A stretch of 64,000 nucleotides of DNA from Volvox africanus. Its lineage: Eukaryota > Chlorophyta > Chlorophyceae > Chlamydomonadales > Volvocaceae. The translations under genes and the position numbers were made by a program. The stretch spans positions 1 through 64,000 of the forward strand of contig BSDZ01000099.1 in NCBI GenBank assembly GCA_030268105.1, written 5' to 3'. The notes below the pieces were generated by a model, which ran no database searches, was not told the DNA's origin, and saw nothing but the letters and a program-made list of their open reading frames with translations. How positions within the stretch are numbered: position 1 is the first letter of the stretch; each line of letters opens with the position of its first letter. Shown in pieces: positions 33,601 through 47,387 of the stretch.

Positions 33601-34598
33601 GCATTATTGAAAAGTTGTTTTCTGTGCGCTGATTTTCGATTTTCAAAGAACCTCAAAGTTTAGCTGGCCACTGCTGGCCTTCCCTTGCTTGCTGCTCTCA
33701 GGAGATGTCGGACGTCACTTTCGCGGGCATCTATCCAGAAAGCTGCAACTACAGCAACATTTCAATCATGCTGTCCTCAATAAGCGCTGATGGTTGCGAG
33801 GAACAGATAACAGGCCTTGATGCGGTGTCTTGGGGACTGGCACGGTATTTTGCAATAAACACGTCTTTCCTATATATTCCAGTTAACCGACCGTTGAAGC
33901 CGGAGTAAACTCTAACCGGTCGTTCGGATATGAAGCTTCCCATGGCCGCACCAGATAATCTAGTGCTAATAGATACCGGATTCATTTGGAGAGTAAGTGG
34001 GGCATGCTGGGCGTGTCTGGGGCGGTCGGTCGTCGATGATGCAGTGAGCCATTCATCCTCGATCCGCAGAGCTCATGGGCAACCAGTTTCAGCTTTCAGG
34101 AAGGGAGGGTAGCGTGCAGTATGGCCAAGCAAGCAGCTCCCACGCTAGAATTCTCCTTCTTTGGGATTAGAAGCTGACATTGGACCCCCGCACCAACCAT
34201 CTGCTCCGTTGGTCCATCTCTGATCATGGCGGGCAAAAGCTTAATGGTAGGCTGGCCCAGGACGGGGCCGGGGCCGGGGACGGGGCCGGGGACGGGGACG
34301 GGGACGGGGACGGGGACGGGGACGGGGACGGGGACGGGGACGGGGACGGGGACGGGGGCGGGGGCGGGGGCGGGGGCGGGGGCGGGGGCGGGGATGGGAC
34401 TGGGGCTTCCCTCCTCCATCTCGGATGCTGAGATGACTGCTGTCCTGGAGGCCATGAGCCCCAATAAGGCGGATCTCAAGCGTACCTCTCAGTGCACGGG
34501 TTGCCGGAGAGACTTCGCAAGCACTTGACAGCTGTGCTGCTGCCGGCAATCTGAGGGCCACCATAGATGATAGATAAGACGCTGAGGCAACTATATCA
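30698..34598. repeat. Satellite unit U7, 5'-truncated (unit positions 363-4263)
   Basis: The satellite resumes here at unit position 363, directly after 7 bp of filler at the right end of the retrotransposon. From there to 34598 it is in perfect register with the other copies. It has the majority base at variable sites 1208, 1526, 2267, 3379 and 3818. Confidence 0.92.
34262..34393 (+). repeat. G-rich hexamer tract of U7, 22 hexamers
   Basis: The order is A, C2, A, C, A11, G6: one C-type step fewer than the U9 allele. Confidence 0.95.
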
Positions 34599-37500
34599 AT
34601 ATATCTTATATCTTGTTATGGGGCTTTTGTCGATCGAAATTGTTAGTTGCCAAGCCCTTGCTTGCATCGGCTGGCAGTATGTAACGGCTCCCCATAAAGG
34701 TTACATGCGCTCCTTGTAACGCCATGCCTGCTCCACGCAGCAGCCCATTATATTGTCAAGATACATCTATCTACCGTTCTAACATCGGCAAGTGCGTACT
34801 TAGTGATAAATATTAACCGGTCAGCCCTGCATAGAATTCCTAGCAGGAAATCTATCATGGCTGCCAGTGGTTCACCCCCACAGTCAGCCTGCTGATCAAT
34901 CTTGCTTATCCCCAGAAATAAACTGCAAATAATACATTACGTAGATCAACCATTTTATTAACAGAATAACCAGAAGAATCGCTGGTCCCAGAGAAACGGA
35001 CTCGTGGAAAGGAAGGGTGTGGCGGCAGGTTATGGCTCAGTAGCTGTACAACACAAAACGCGCGCTACAGTTTTGATACTGCCTATGTACAGTAGTACGA
35101 TCACCTAATTTTGTACGACCGCAATTCATGTCAATTAAAGCCTATCATCATGACTTTCAACGTTTAACGTTCTTACTAAGACATAAGCTGCTGCGGTGTT
35201 TTTGTGGAATGAATGGTGGTAAGTGAGGGCTGCGGTGAGCTGCATTCACGGTCCATGCTTGACCTGTACCCGGTGCGGCGGTATCCCCCACACGACTACA
35301 CAAGGATAACAAATGGCGCACGTGTGAAAGCATGAGTGCGTTACACATCATTGTGAGTACAGCATCAGGGATACTTCCCACGTTAGCAACCATACCCGCT
35401 TTCATCGCACCGACGGCTCCACCATCCAGTGCCATGCACTACCGTGTGTCCCACATGCCTCGTGCCCAACACAAGCCTTAAGAACGGCACCTGGTCCCCG
35501 TCCGCCGGGATATGCCCGTTTGCCAGTGGTCGGTGAAGGTGCGACAAACACCGCACCCTACAACCACGATATCACCCTGAACAGGATGGACGGAATACTG
35601 GGAATGAAGCCTTCCAGGCTACCCATATCTGCAGCTAAGGAACACACATTATGACTCGGACCGAATGAAGCCCGAAGCAGACGGACCCGCACTGGACTAA
35701 TGTAAAACATGGTGCCTTCCATATCACACAAACTTAGGAAACAGCACAATTTAGTTAAGCCAGGCCAAGCAGGTCGGAGACGACCGCACTCCGCTGTAGG
35801 CTGCCGAACTTGAAAACAAACTTGAACAAACAACAGGACATCACCATATCCCAATCACCGACTTGGGCCGATCAGAAGGGCAAATGTCCGCACGCTTTTC
35901 TCCCGCTAGTTTGGCGTTACTACAGCGGTTCGTCTGGTTGCCTCACATGTACTGCACGCAGAAAATATATACCTAATGCTGTGGGCAAATGAAAGGGATG
36001 CGACGAAACAGGTCCCCTCATGCCCCCATCGGCAAGCCCAAAACAGTTGTTGCAATGGCGCTGTTGTGGTGTGCGCTTGCTGAGGCTATGGAAGCGTGGT
36101 TTGCCCCGCAAACCAACAAGCCAGCCTCTAGCGTTAGCCGCCATCGGCAGATTAATCGTTGCAAACACCGTGGAACGAATTTTTCGCTGTCCCAAACACA
36201 CATATTTGTTTCAATCAGATACTTATCCAAGAACCTATCCTAAAATCCATAGACATCCAAATTGATGCATAAAAAACTAGACCTCAACCTTGTTTCCCAG
36301 ATGGCCCCACTGGTGGCGCTCCGTATGGTTGACCACCACTACTTCTGGCGGCTGCCGGCACCCGTTGGTTGTCCGGAGGTGCAGGACAGACTGCAGTGGT
36401 GGGGCTTTGATGCCTGGAACGTGCTGTGACCTGTGCGGATTGGCAGGTGAAAGGAGCGAAGATGCCAGCGACCGGACCACTCTGACTCACTTGTTTGCCT
36501 CAGTCCCAGCTGAGATTGCTGAATGCTGTGCCGTGCTCAATGCTGGTAGAGTGAGGACATAAATCATGGCTTCTGCCCTTCTATGCGATGTTGGTTTGTA
36601 TTGCGTTGTATATATTTGGACGTGCGTCGAGGAATGCCGCAAGATGGGAGGTGCGGGGTTGGAAGTTGTATCCATAACTGCCCGTAGGTGCGCCGTGTCG
36701 TCGTGTTGAGCCTCGAGGCTCGATAAATGCTGCAGATGCCTTGGAGGGAGGGTATTGGTGAATATAGGGTGTTGCCGCATGCCGCTCCGTTAATTGACTG
36801 ATGTTGATATACCACATCATGTGATGTAGCCTTATGTGCCGTCCCACTTCTTAATGTTTGAGAAACGAGTTTTAGCCGAAGTTTAAGGGACAAAGATGTC
36901 AAAGATCTGACCGCTAGCCTGGATGTGGGGAGGGGACTTGGATGAGCGCAAAGTGGCACCGACGCGGCAATCCAACGGCTTGCATGTTCGACCTGGTTGA
37001 CCAACCTAGGTAGTCAATGACGGGGGCGGCGACTTCCCTTCTGGGGCGCGGTGGTTGGTGAAGGTGCTCGGTCGCATTTTGCCCGTCTTCCCGAAACGAA
37101 CAAGAAGCGTTCGTCCCTAGGGACGAGACGCAGAAAGCCAAGAAGGGATGTGAACCGTGAAGCTGTTGCCGGCTGCGGTTCAGTCGCCCCAACGGCTCCC
37201 TCCAACGAGGCAGGAGGAGAAGAAATCGCTATTAGGGGCGTTATTCCGTTGTGCCACCTTGTTCCACCCAAGATGCCGCCCAGTCGTACGACGCGCCTCC
37301 TGGACGAGTTCTGGAAGGGATGAGTCAAAGCCGCTGCTGGAGATGCCTGGGGTATGAAATCGATTTTACCGTTAGATGTGAATTGATGGCTCGGCTCGCC
37401 TTGCATTAAGTGTTTTGCATTTGTTTGTTGGAATAAGGTTACGAGCAGACGACGTCTCTAATAAAACAGTGTTTTACCGGTGGACTTCTTAGGTCAAGCC

Positions 37501-38861
37501 AAAGCCGGTGCGGGTCAGCTGGCGGTTGCCGCGAAGGGTTACCGGAGGTCCAAGGTTAAATGGATTGGTTGGTTACGGTCGAATGGATGGTGAACCAAAT
37601 GTGGTTTCAGAGCGGGTCACTTCGGACAGGAACTTTAACAGGACTTCAAGTATATGTATACTAGAGAATCAACCGGTTTTGCTAGGTATCTGCTGTGTCA
37701 GTCCAGTATCGCGAACCGTCGGCGGGGGCGATGGAATCAGAGGACGTAACGGGTGTCGCAGTGTGGCGCGGGCAACTTGCACTGTCTTTTCAGAGTGTCA
37801 CCGTTGACTGCCTATTTTGGTTGGAAATTCATGTGATACTGTACGAGGCGTGTAAGACTCACAGCATTATTGAAAAGTTGTTTTCTGTGCGCTGATTTTC
37901 GATTTTCAAAGAACCTCAAAGTTTAGCTGGCCACTGCTGGCCTTCCCTTGCTTGCTGCTCTCAGGAGATGTCGGACGTCACTTTCGCGGGCATCTATCCA
38001 GAAAGCTGCAACTACAGCAACATTTCAATCATGCTGTCCTCAATAAGCGCTGATGGTTGCGAGGAACAGATAACAGGCCTTGATGCGGTGTCTTGGGGAC
38101 TGGCACGGTATTTTGCAATAAACACGTCTTTCCTATATATTCCAGTTAACCGACCGTTGAAGCCGGAGTAAACTCTAACCGGTCGTTCGGATATGAAGCT
38201 TCCCATGGCCGCACCAGATAATCTAGTGCTAATAGATACCGGATTCATTTGGAGAGTAAGTGGGGCATGCTGGGCGTGTCTGGGGCGGTCGGTCGTCGAT
38301 GATGCAGTGAGCCATTCATCCTCGATCCGCAGAGCTCATGGGCAACCAGTTTCAGCTTTCAGGAAGGGAGGGTAGCGTGCAGTATGGCCAAGCAAGCAGC
38401 TCCCACGCTAGAATTCTCCTTCTTTGGGATTAGAAGCTGACATTGGACCCCCGCACCAACCATCTGCTCCGTTGGTCCATCTCTGATCATGGCGGGCAAA
38501 AGCTTAATGGTAGGCTGGCCCAGGACGGGGCCGGGGACGGGGACGGGGACGGGGACGGGGACGGGGACGGGGACGGGGACGGGGACGGGGACGGGGACGG
38601 GGACGGGGACGGGGACGGGGGCGGGGGCGGGGGCGGGGGCGGGGGCGGGGGCGGGGATGGGACTGGGGCTTCCCTCCTCCATCTCGGATGCTGAGATGAC
38701 TGCTGTCCTGGAGGCCATGAGCCCCAATAAGGCGGATCTCAAGCGTACCTCTCAGTGCACGGGTTGCCGGAGAGACTTCGCAAGCACTTGACAGCTGTGC
38801 TGCTGCCGGCAATCTGAGGGCCACCATAGATGATAGATAAGACGCTGAGGCAACTATATCA
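34599..38861. repeat. Satellite unit U8 (4,263 bp)
   Basis: Standard-length copy with A instead of G at 36865 (unit position 2267), shared only with U12. Its hexamer tract is the A-rich extreme, an allele shared only with U11. Confidence 0.93.
38525..38656 (+). repeat. G-rich hexamer tract of U8, 22 hexamers
   Basis: The order is A, C, A14, G6, the A-rich extreme with a single C-type hexamer. It is the same as in U11. Confidence 0.95.
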
Positions 38862-41800
38862 ATATATCTTATATCTTGCTATGGGGCTTTTGTCGATCGA
38901 AATTGTTAGTTGCCAAGCCCTTGCTTGCATCGGCTGGCAGTATGTAACGGCTCCCCATAAAGGTTACATGCGCTCCTTGTAACGCCATGCCTGCTCCACG
39001 CAGCAGCCCATTATATTGTCAAGATACATCTATCTACCGTTCTAACATCGGCAAGTGCGTACTTAGTGATAAATATTAACCGGTCAGCCCTGCATAGAAT
39101 TCCTAGCAGGAAATCTATCATGGCTGCCAGTGGTTCACCCCCACAGTCAGCCTGCTGATCAATCTTGCTTATCCCCAGAAATAAACTGCAAATAATACAT
39201 TACGTAGATCAACCATTTTATTAACAGAATAACCAGAAGAATCGCTGGTCCCAGAGAAACGGACTCGTGGAAAGGAAGGGTGTGGCGGCAGGTTATGGCT
39301 CAGTAGCTGTACAACACAAAACGCGCGCTACAGTTTTGATACTGCCTATGTACAGTAGTACGATCACCTAATTTTGTACGACCGCAATTCATGTCAATTA
39401 AAGCCTATCATCATGACTTTCAACGTTTAACGTTCTTACTAAGACATAAGCTGCTGCGGTGTTTTTGTGGAATGAATGGTGGTAAGTGAGGGCTGCGGTG
39501 AGCTGCATTCACGGTCCATGCTTGACCTGTACCCGGTGCGGCGGTATCCCCCACACGACTACACAAGGATAACAAATGGCGCACGTGTGAAAGCATGAGT
39601 GCGTTACACATCATTGTGAGTACAGCATCAGGGATACTTCCCACGTTAGCAACCATACCCGCTTTCATCGCACCGACGGCTCCACCATCCAGTGCCATGC
39701 ACTACCGTGTGTCCCACATGCCTCGTGCCCAACACAAGCCTTAAGAACGGCACCTGGTCCCCGTCCGCCGGGATATGCCCGTTTGCCAGTGGTCGGTGAA
39801 GGTGCGACAAACACCGCACCCTACAACCACGATATCACCCTGAACAGGATGGACGGAATACTGGGAATGAAGCCTTCCAGGCTACCCATATCTGCAGCTA
39901 AGGAACACACATTATGACTCGGACCGAATGAAGCCCGAAGCAGACGGACCCGCACTGGACTAATGTAAAACATGGTGCCTTCCATATCACACAAACTTAG
40001 GAAACAGCACAATTTAGTTAAGCCAGGCCAAGCAGGTCGGAGACGACCGCACTCCGCTGTAGGCTGCCGAACTTGAAAACAAACTTGAACAAACAACAGG
40101 ACATCACCATATCCCAATCACCGACTTGGGCCGATCAGAAGGGCAAATGTCCGCACGCTTTTCTCCCGCTAGTTTGGCGTTACTACAGCGGTTCGTCTGG
40201 TTGCCTCACATGTACTGCACGCAGAAAATATATACCTAATGCTGTGGGCAAATGAAAGGGATGCGACGAAACAGGTCCCCTCATGCCCCCATCGGCAAGC
40301 CCAAAACAGTTGTTGCAATGGCGCTGTTGTGGTGTGCGCTTGCTGAGGCTATGGAAGCGTGGTTTGCCCCGCAAACCAACAAGCCAGCCTCTAGCGTTAG
40401 CCGCCATCGGCAGATTAATCGTTGCAAACACCGTGGAACGAATTTTTCGCTGTCCCAAACACACATATTTGTTTCAATCAGATACTTATCCAAGAACCTA
40501 TCCTAAAATCCATAGACATCCAAATTGATGCATAAAAAACTAGACCTCAACCTTGTTTCCCAGATGGCCCCACTGGTGGCGCTCCGTATGGTTGACCACC
40601 ACTACTTCTGGCGGCTGCCGGCACCCGTTGGTTGTCCGGAGGTGCAGGACAGACTGCAGTGGTGGGGCTTTGATGCCTGGAACGTGCTGTGACCTGTGCG
40701 GATTGGCAGGTGAAAGGAGCGAAGATGCCAGCGACCGGACCACTCTGACTCACTTGTTTGCCTCAGTCCCAGCTGAGATTGCTGAATGCTGTGCCGTGCT
40801 CAATGCTGGTAGAGTGAGGACATAAATCATGGCTTCTGCCCTTCTATGCGATGTTGGTTTGTATTGCGTTGTATATATTTGGACGTGCGTCGAGGAATGC
40901 CGCAAGATGGGAGGTGCGGGGTTGGAAGTTGTATCCATAACTGCCCGTAGGTGCGCCGTGTCGTCGTGTTGAGCCTCGAGGCTCGATAAATGCTGCAGAT
41001 GCCTTGGAGGGAGGGTATTGGTGAATATAGGGTGTTGCCGCATGCCGCTCCGTTAATTGACTGATGTTGATATACCACATCATGTGATGTAGCCTTATGT
41101 GCCGTCCCACTTCTTAATGTTTGAGAAGCGAGTTTTAGCCGAAGTTTAAGGGACAAAGATGTCAAAGATCTGACCGCTAGCCTGGATGTGGGGAGGGGAC
41201 TTGGATGAGCGCAAAGTGGCACCGACGCGGCAATCCAACGGCTTGCATGTTCGACCTGGTTGACCAACCTAGGTAGTCAATGACGGGGGCGGCGACTTCC
41301 CTTCTGGGGCGCGGTGGTTGGTGAAGGTGCTCGGTCGCATTTTGCCCGTCTTCCCGAAACGAACAAGAAGCGTTCGTCCCTAGGGACGAGACGCAGAAAG
41401 CCAAGAAGGGATGTGAACCGTGAAGCTGTTGCCGGCTGCGGTTCAGTCGCCCCAACGGCTCCCTCCAACGAGGCAGGAGGAGAAGAAATCGCTATTAGGG
41501 GCGTTATTCCGTTGTGCCACCTTGTTCCACCCAAGATGCCGCCCAGTCGTACGACGCGCCTCCTGGACGAGTTCTGGAAGGGATGAGTCAAAGCCGCTGC
41601 TGGAGATGCCTGGGGTATGAAATCGATTTTACCGTTAGATGTGAATTGATGGCTCGGCTCGCCTTGCATTAAGTGTTTTGCATTTGTTTGTTGGAATAAG
41701 GTTACGAGCAGACGACGTCTCTAATAAAACAGTGTTTTACCGGTGGACTTCTTAGGTCAAGCCAAAGCCGGTGCGGGTCAGCTGGCGGTTGCCGCGAAGG

Positions 41801-43124
41801 GTTACCGGAGGTCCAAGGTTAAATGGATTGGTTGGTTACGGTCGAATGGATGGTGAACCAAATGTGGTTTCAGAGCGGGTCACTTCGGACAGGAACTTTA
41901 ACAGGACTTCAAGTATATGTATACTAGAGAATCAACCGGTTTTGCTAGGTATCTGCTGTGTCAGTCCAGTATCGCGAACCGTCGGCGGGGGCGATGGAAT
42001 CAGAGGACGTAACGGGTGTCGCAGTGTGGCGCGGGCAACTTGCACTGTCTTTTCAGAGTGTCACCGTTGACTGCCTATTTTGGTTGGAAATTCATGTGAT
42101 ACTGTACGAGGCGTGTAAGACTCACAGCATTATTGAAAAGTTGTTTTCTGTGCGCTGATTTTCGATTTTCAAAGAACCTCAAAGTTTAGCTGGCCACTGC
42201 TGGCCTTCCCTTGCTTGCTGCTCTCAGGAGATGTCGGACGTCACTTTCGCGGGCATCTATCCAGAAAGCTGCAACTACAGCAACATTTCAATCATGCTGT
42301 CCTCAATAAGCGCTGATGGTTGCGAGGAACAGATAACAGGCCTTGATGCGGTGTCTTGGGGACTGGCACGGTATTTTGCAATAAACACGTCTTTCCTATA
42401 TATTCCAGTTAACCGACCGTTGAAGCCGGAGTAAACTCTAACCGGTCGTTCGGATATGAAGCTTCCCATGGCCGCACCAGATAATCTAGTGCTAATAGAT
42501 ACCGGATTCATTTGGAGAGTAAGTGGGGCATGCTGGGCGTGTCTGGGGCGGTCGGTCGTCGATGATGCAGTGAGCCATTCATCCTCGATCCGCAGAGCTC
42601 ATGGGCAACCAGTTTCAGCTTTCAGGAAGGGAGGGTAGCGTGCAGTATGGCCAAGCAAGCAGCTCCCACGCTAGAATTCTCCTTCTTTGGGATTAGAAGC
42701 TGACATTGGACCCCCGCACCAACCATCTGCTCCGTTGGTCCATCTCTGATCATGGCGGGCAAAAGCTTAATGGTAGGCTGGCCCAGGACGGGGCCGGGGC
42801 CGGGGACGGGGCCGGGGCCGGGGACGGGGACGGGGACGGGGACGGGGACGGGGACGGGGACGGGGACGGGGACGGGGACGGGGGCGGGGGCGGGGGCGGG
42901 GGCGGGGGCGGGGGCGGGGATGGGACTGGGGCTTCCCTCCTCCATCTCGGATGCTGAGATGACTGCTGTCCTGGAGGCCATGAGCCCCAATAAGGCGGAT
43001 CTCAAGCGTACCTCTCAGTGCACGGGTTGCCGGAGAGACTTCGCAAGCACTTGACAGCTGTGCTGCTGCCGGCAATCTGAGGGCCACCATAGATGATAGA
43101 TAAGACGCTGAGGCAACTATATCA
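38862..43124. repeat. Satellite unit U9 (4,263 bp)
   Basis: Standard-length copy with C instead of T at 38879 (unit position 18). Only U12 shares this base. Both copies follow a unit with the A-rich tract allele. Confidence 0.93.
42788..42919 (+). repeat. G-rich hexamer tract of U9, 22 hexamers
   Basis: The order is A, C2, A, C2, A10, G6, intermediate between the U7 and U5 C-type patterns. Confidence 0.95.
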
Positions 43125-46100
43125 ATATATCTTATATCTTGTTATGGGGCTTTTGTCGATCGAAATTGTTAGTTGCCAAGCCCTTGCTTGCATCGGCTGG
43201 CAGTATGTAACGGCTCCCCATAAAGGTTACATGCGCTCCTTGTAACGCCATGCCTGCTCCACGCAGCAGCCCATTATATTGTCAAGATACATCTATCTAC
43301 CGTTCTAACATCGGCAAGTGCGTACTTAGTGATAAATATTAACCGGTCAGCCCTGCATAGAATTCCTAGCAGGAAATCTATCATGGCTGCCAGTGGTTCA
43401 CCCCCACAGTCAGCCTGCTGATCAATCTTGCTTATCCCCAGAAATAAACTGCAAATAATACATTACGTAGATCAACCATTTTATTAACAGAATAACCAGA
43501 AGAATCGCTGGTCCCAGAGAAACGGACTCGTGGAAAGGAAGGGTGTGGCGGCAGGTTATGGCTCAGTAGCTGTACAACACAAAACGCGCGCTACAGTTTT
43601 GATACTGCCTATGTACAGTAGTACGATCACCTAATTTTGTACGACCGCAATTCATGTCAATTAAAGCCTATCATCATGACTTTCAACGTTTAACGTTCTT
43701 ACTAAGACATAAGCTGCTGCGGTGTTTTTGTGGAATGAATGGTGGTAAGTGAGGGCTGCGGTGAGCTGCATTCACGGTCCATGCTTGACCTGTACCCGGT
43801 GCGGCGGTATCCCCCACACGACTACACAAGGATAACAAATGGCGCACGTGTGAAAGCATGAGTGCGTTACACATCATTGTGAGTACAGCATCAGGGATAC
43901 TTCCCACGTTAGCAACCATACCCGCTTTCATCGCACCGACGGCTCCACCATCCAGTGCCATGCACTACCGTGTGTCCCACATGCCTCGTGCCCAACACAA
44001 GCCTTAAGAACGGCACCTGGTCCCCGTCCGCCGGGATATGCCCGTTTGCCAGTGGTCGGTGAAGGTGCGACAAACACCGCACCCTACAACCACGATATCA
44101 CCCTGAACAGGATGGACGGAATACTGGGAATGAAGCCTTCCAGGCTACCCATATCTGCAGCTAAGGAACACACATTATGACTCGGACCGAATGAAGCCCG
44201 AAGCAGACGGACCCGCACTGGACTAATGTAAAACATGGTGCCTTCCATATCACACAAACTTAGGAAACAGCACAATTTAGTTAAGCCAGGCCAAGCAGGT
44301 CGGAGACGACCGCACTCCGCTGTAGGCTGCCGAACTTGAAAACAAACTTGAACAAACAACAGGACATCACCATATCCCAATCACCGACTTGGGCCGATCA
44401 GAAGGGCAAATGTCCGCACGCTTTTCTCCCGCTAGTTTGGCGTTACTACAGCGGTTCGTCTGGTTGCCTCACATGTACTGCACGCAGAAAATATATACCT
44501 AATGCTGTGGGCAAATGAAAGGGATGCGACGAAACAGGTCCCCTCATGCCCCCATCGGCAAGCCCAAAACAGTTGTTGCAATGGCGCTGTTGTGGTGTGC
44601 GCTTGCTGAGGCTATGGAAGCGTGGTTTGCCCCGCAAACCAACAAGCCAGCCTCTAGCGTTAGCCGCCATCGGCAGATTAATCGTTGCAAACACCGTGGA
44701 ACGAATTTTTCGCTGTCCCAAACACACATATTTGTTTCAATCAGATACTTATCCAAGAACCTATCCTAAAATCCATAGACATCCAAATTGATGCATAAAA
44801 AACTAGACCTCAACCTTGTTTCCCAGATGGCCCCACTGGTGGCGCTCCGTATGGTTGACCACCACTACTTCTGGCGGCTGCCGGCACCCGTTGGTTGTCC
44901 GGAGGTGCAGGACAGACTGCAGTGGTGGGGCTTTGATGCCTGGAACGTGCTGTGACCTGTGCGGATTGGCAGGTGAAAGGAGCGAAGATGCCAGCGACCG
45001 GACCACTCTGACTCACTTGTTTGCCTCAGTCCCAGCTGAGATTGCTGAATGCTGTGCCGTGCTCAATGCTGGTAGAGTGAGGACATAAATCATGGCTTCT
45101 GCCCTTCTATGCGATGTTGGTTTGTATTGCGTTGTATATATTTGGACGTGCGTCGAGGAATGCCGCAAGATGGGAGGTGCGGGGTTGGAAGTTGTATCCA
45201 TAACTGCCCGTAGGTGCGCCGTGTCGTCGTGTTGAGCCTCGAGGCTCGATAAATGCTGCAGATGCCTTGGAGGGAGGGTATTGGTGAATATAGGGTGTTG
45301 CCGCATGCCGCTCCGTTAATTGACTGATGTTGATATACCACATCATGTGATGTAGCCTTATGTGCCGTCCCACTTCTTAATGTTTGAGAAGCGAGTTTTA
45401 GCCGAAGTTTAAGGGACAAAGATGTCAAAGATCTGACCGCTAGCCTGGATGTGGGGAGGGGACTTGGATGAGCGCAAAGTGGCACCGACGCGGCAATCCA
45501 ACGGCTTGCATGTTCGACCTGGTTGACCAACCTAGGTAGTCAATGACGGGGGCGGCGACTTCCCTTCTGGGGCGCGGTGGTTGGTGAAGGTGCTCGGTCG
45601 CATTTTGCCCGTCTTCCCGAAACGAACAAGAAGCGTTCGTCCCTAGGGACGAGACGCAGAAAGCCAAGAAGGGATGTGAACCGTGAAGCTGTTGCCGGCT
45701 GCGGTTCAGTCGCCCCAACGGCTCCCTCCAACGAGGCAGGAGGAGAAGAAATCGCTATTAGGGGCGTTATTCCGTTGTGCCACCTTGTTCCACCCAAGAT
45801 GCCGCCCAGTCGTACGACGCGCCTCCTGGACGAGTTCTGGAAGGGATGAGTCAAAGCCGCTGCTGGAGATGCCTGGGGTATGAAATCGATTTTACCGTTA
45901 GATGTGAATTGATGGCTCGGCTCGCCTTGCATTAAGTGTTTTGCATTTGTTTGTTGGAATAAGGTTACGAGCAGACGACGTCTCTAATAAAACAGTGTTT
46001 TACCGGTGGACTTCTTAGGTCAAGCCAAAGCCGGTGCGGGTCAGCTGGCGGTTGCCGCGAAGGGTTACCGGAGGTCCAAGGTTAAATGGATTGGTTGGTT

Positions 46101-47387
46101 ACGGTCGAATGGATGGTGAACCAAATGTGGTTTCAGAGCGGGTCACTTCGGACAGGAACTTTAACAGGACTTCAAGTATATGTATACTAGAGAATCAACC
46201 GGTTTTGCTAGGTATCTGCTGTGTCAGTCCAGTATCGCGAACCGTCGGCGGGGGCGATGGAATCAGAGGACGTAACGGGTGTCGCAGTGTGGCGCGGGCA
46301 ACTTGCACTGTCTTTTCAGAGTGTCACCGTTGACTGCCTATTTTGGTTGGAAATTCATGTGATACTGTACGAGGCGTGTAAGACTCACAGCATTATTGAA
46401 AAGTTGTTTTCTGTGCGCTGATTTTCGATTTTCAAAGAACCTCAAAGTTTAGCTGGCCACTGCTGGCCTTCCCTTGCTTGCTGCTCTCAGGAGATGTCGG
46501 ACGTCACTTTCGCGGGCATCTATCCAGAAAGCTGCAACTACAGCAACATTTCAATCATGCTGTCCTCAATAAGCGCTGATGGTTGCGAGGAACAGATAAC
46601 AGGCCTTGATGCGGTGTCTTGGGGACTGGCACGGTATTTTGCAATAAACACGTCTTTCCTATATATTCCAGTTAACCGACCGTTGAAGCCGGAGTAAACT
46701 CTAACCGGTCGTTCGGATATGAAGCTTCCCATGGCCGCACCAGATAATCTAGTGCTAATAGATACCGGATTCATTTGGAGAGTAAGTGGGGCATGCTGGG
46801 CGTGTCTGGGGCGGTCGGTCGTCGATGATGCAGTGAGCCATTCATCCTCGATCCGCAGAGCTCATGGGCAACCAGTTTCAGCTTTCAGGAAGGGAGGGTA
46901 GCGTGCAGTATGGCCAAGCAAGCAGCTCCCACGCTAGAATTCTCCTTCTTTGGGATTAGAAGCTGACATTGGACCCCCGCACCAACCATCTGCTCCGTTG
47001 GTCCATCTCTGATCATGGCGGGCAAAAGCTTAATGGTAGGCTGGCCCAGGACGGGGCCGGGGCCGGGGACGGGGCCGGGGCCGGGGCCGGGGCCGGGGAC
47101 GGGGACGGGGACGGGGACGGGGACGGGGACGGGGACGGGGACGGGGGCGGGGGCGGGGGCGGGGGCGGGGGCGGGGGCGGGGATGGGACTGGGGCTTCCC
47201 TCCTCCATCTCGGATGCTGAGATGACTGCTGTCCTGGAGGCCATGAGCCCCAATAAGGCGGATCTCAAGCGTACCTCTCAGTGCACGGGTTGCCGGAGAG
47301 ACTTCGCAAGCACTTGACAGCTGTGCTGCTGCCGGCAATCTGAGGGCCACCATAGATGATAGATAAGACGCTGAGGCAACTATATCA
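43125..47387. repeat. Satellite unit U10 (4,263 bp)
   Basis: Standard-length copy with the majority base at all six variable sites and the C-rich tract allele of U3, U12 and U13. On the features I compared it cannot be told apart from U13, so it is a place where an assembly could collapse or misplace copies. Confidence 0.93.
47051..47182 (+). repeat. G-rich hexamer tract of U10, 22 hexamers
   Basis: The order is A, C2, A, C4, A8, G6, identical to U3, U12 and U13. Confidence 0.95.
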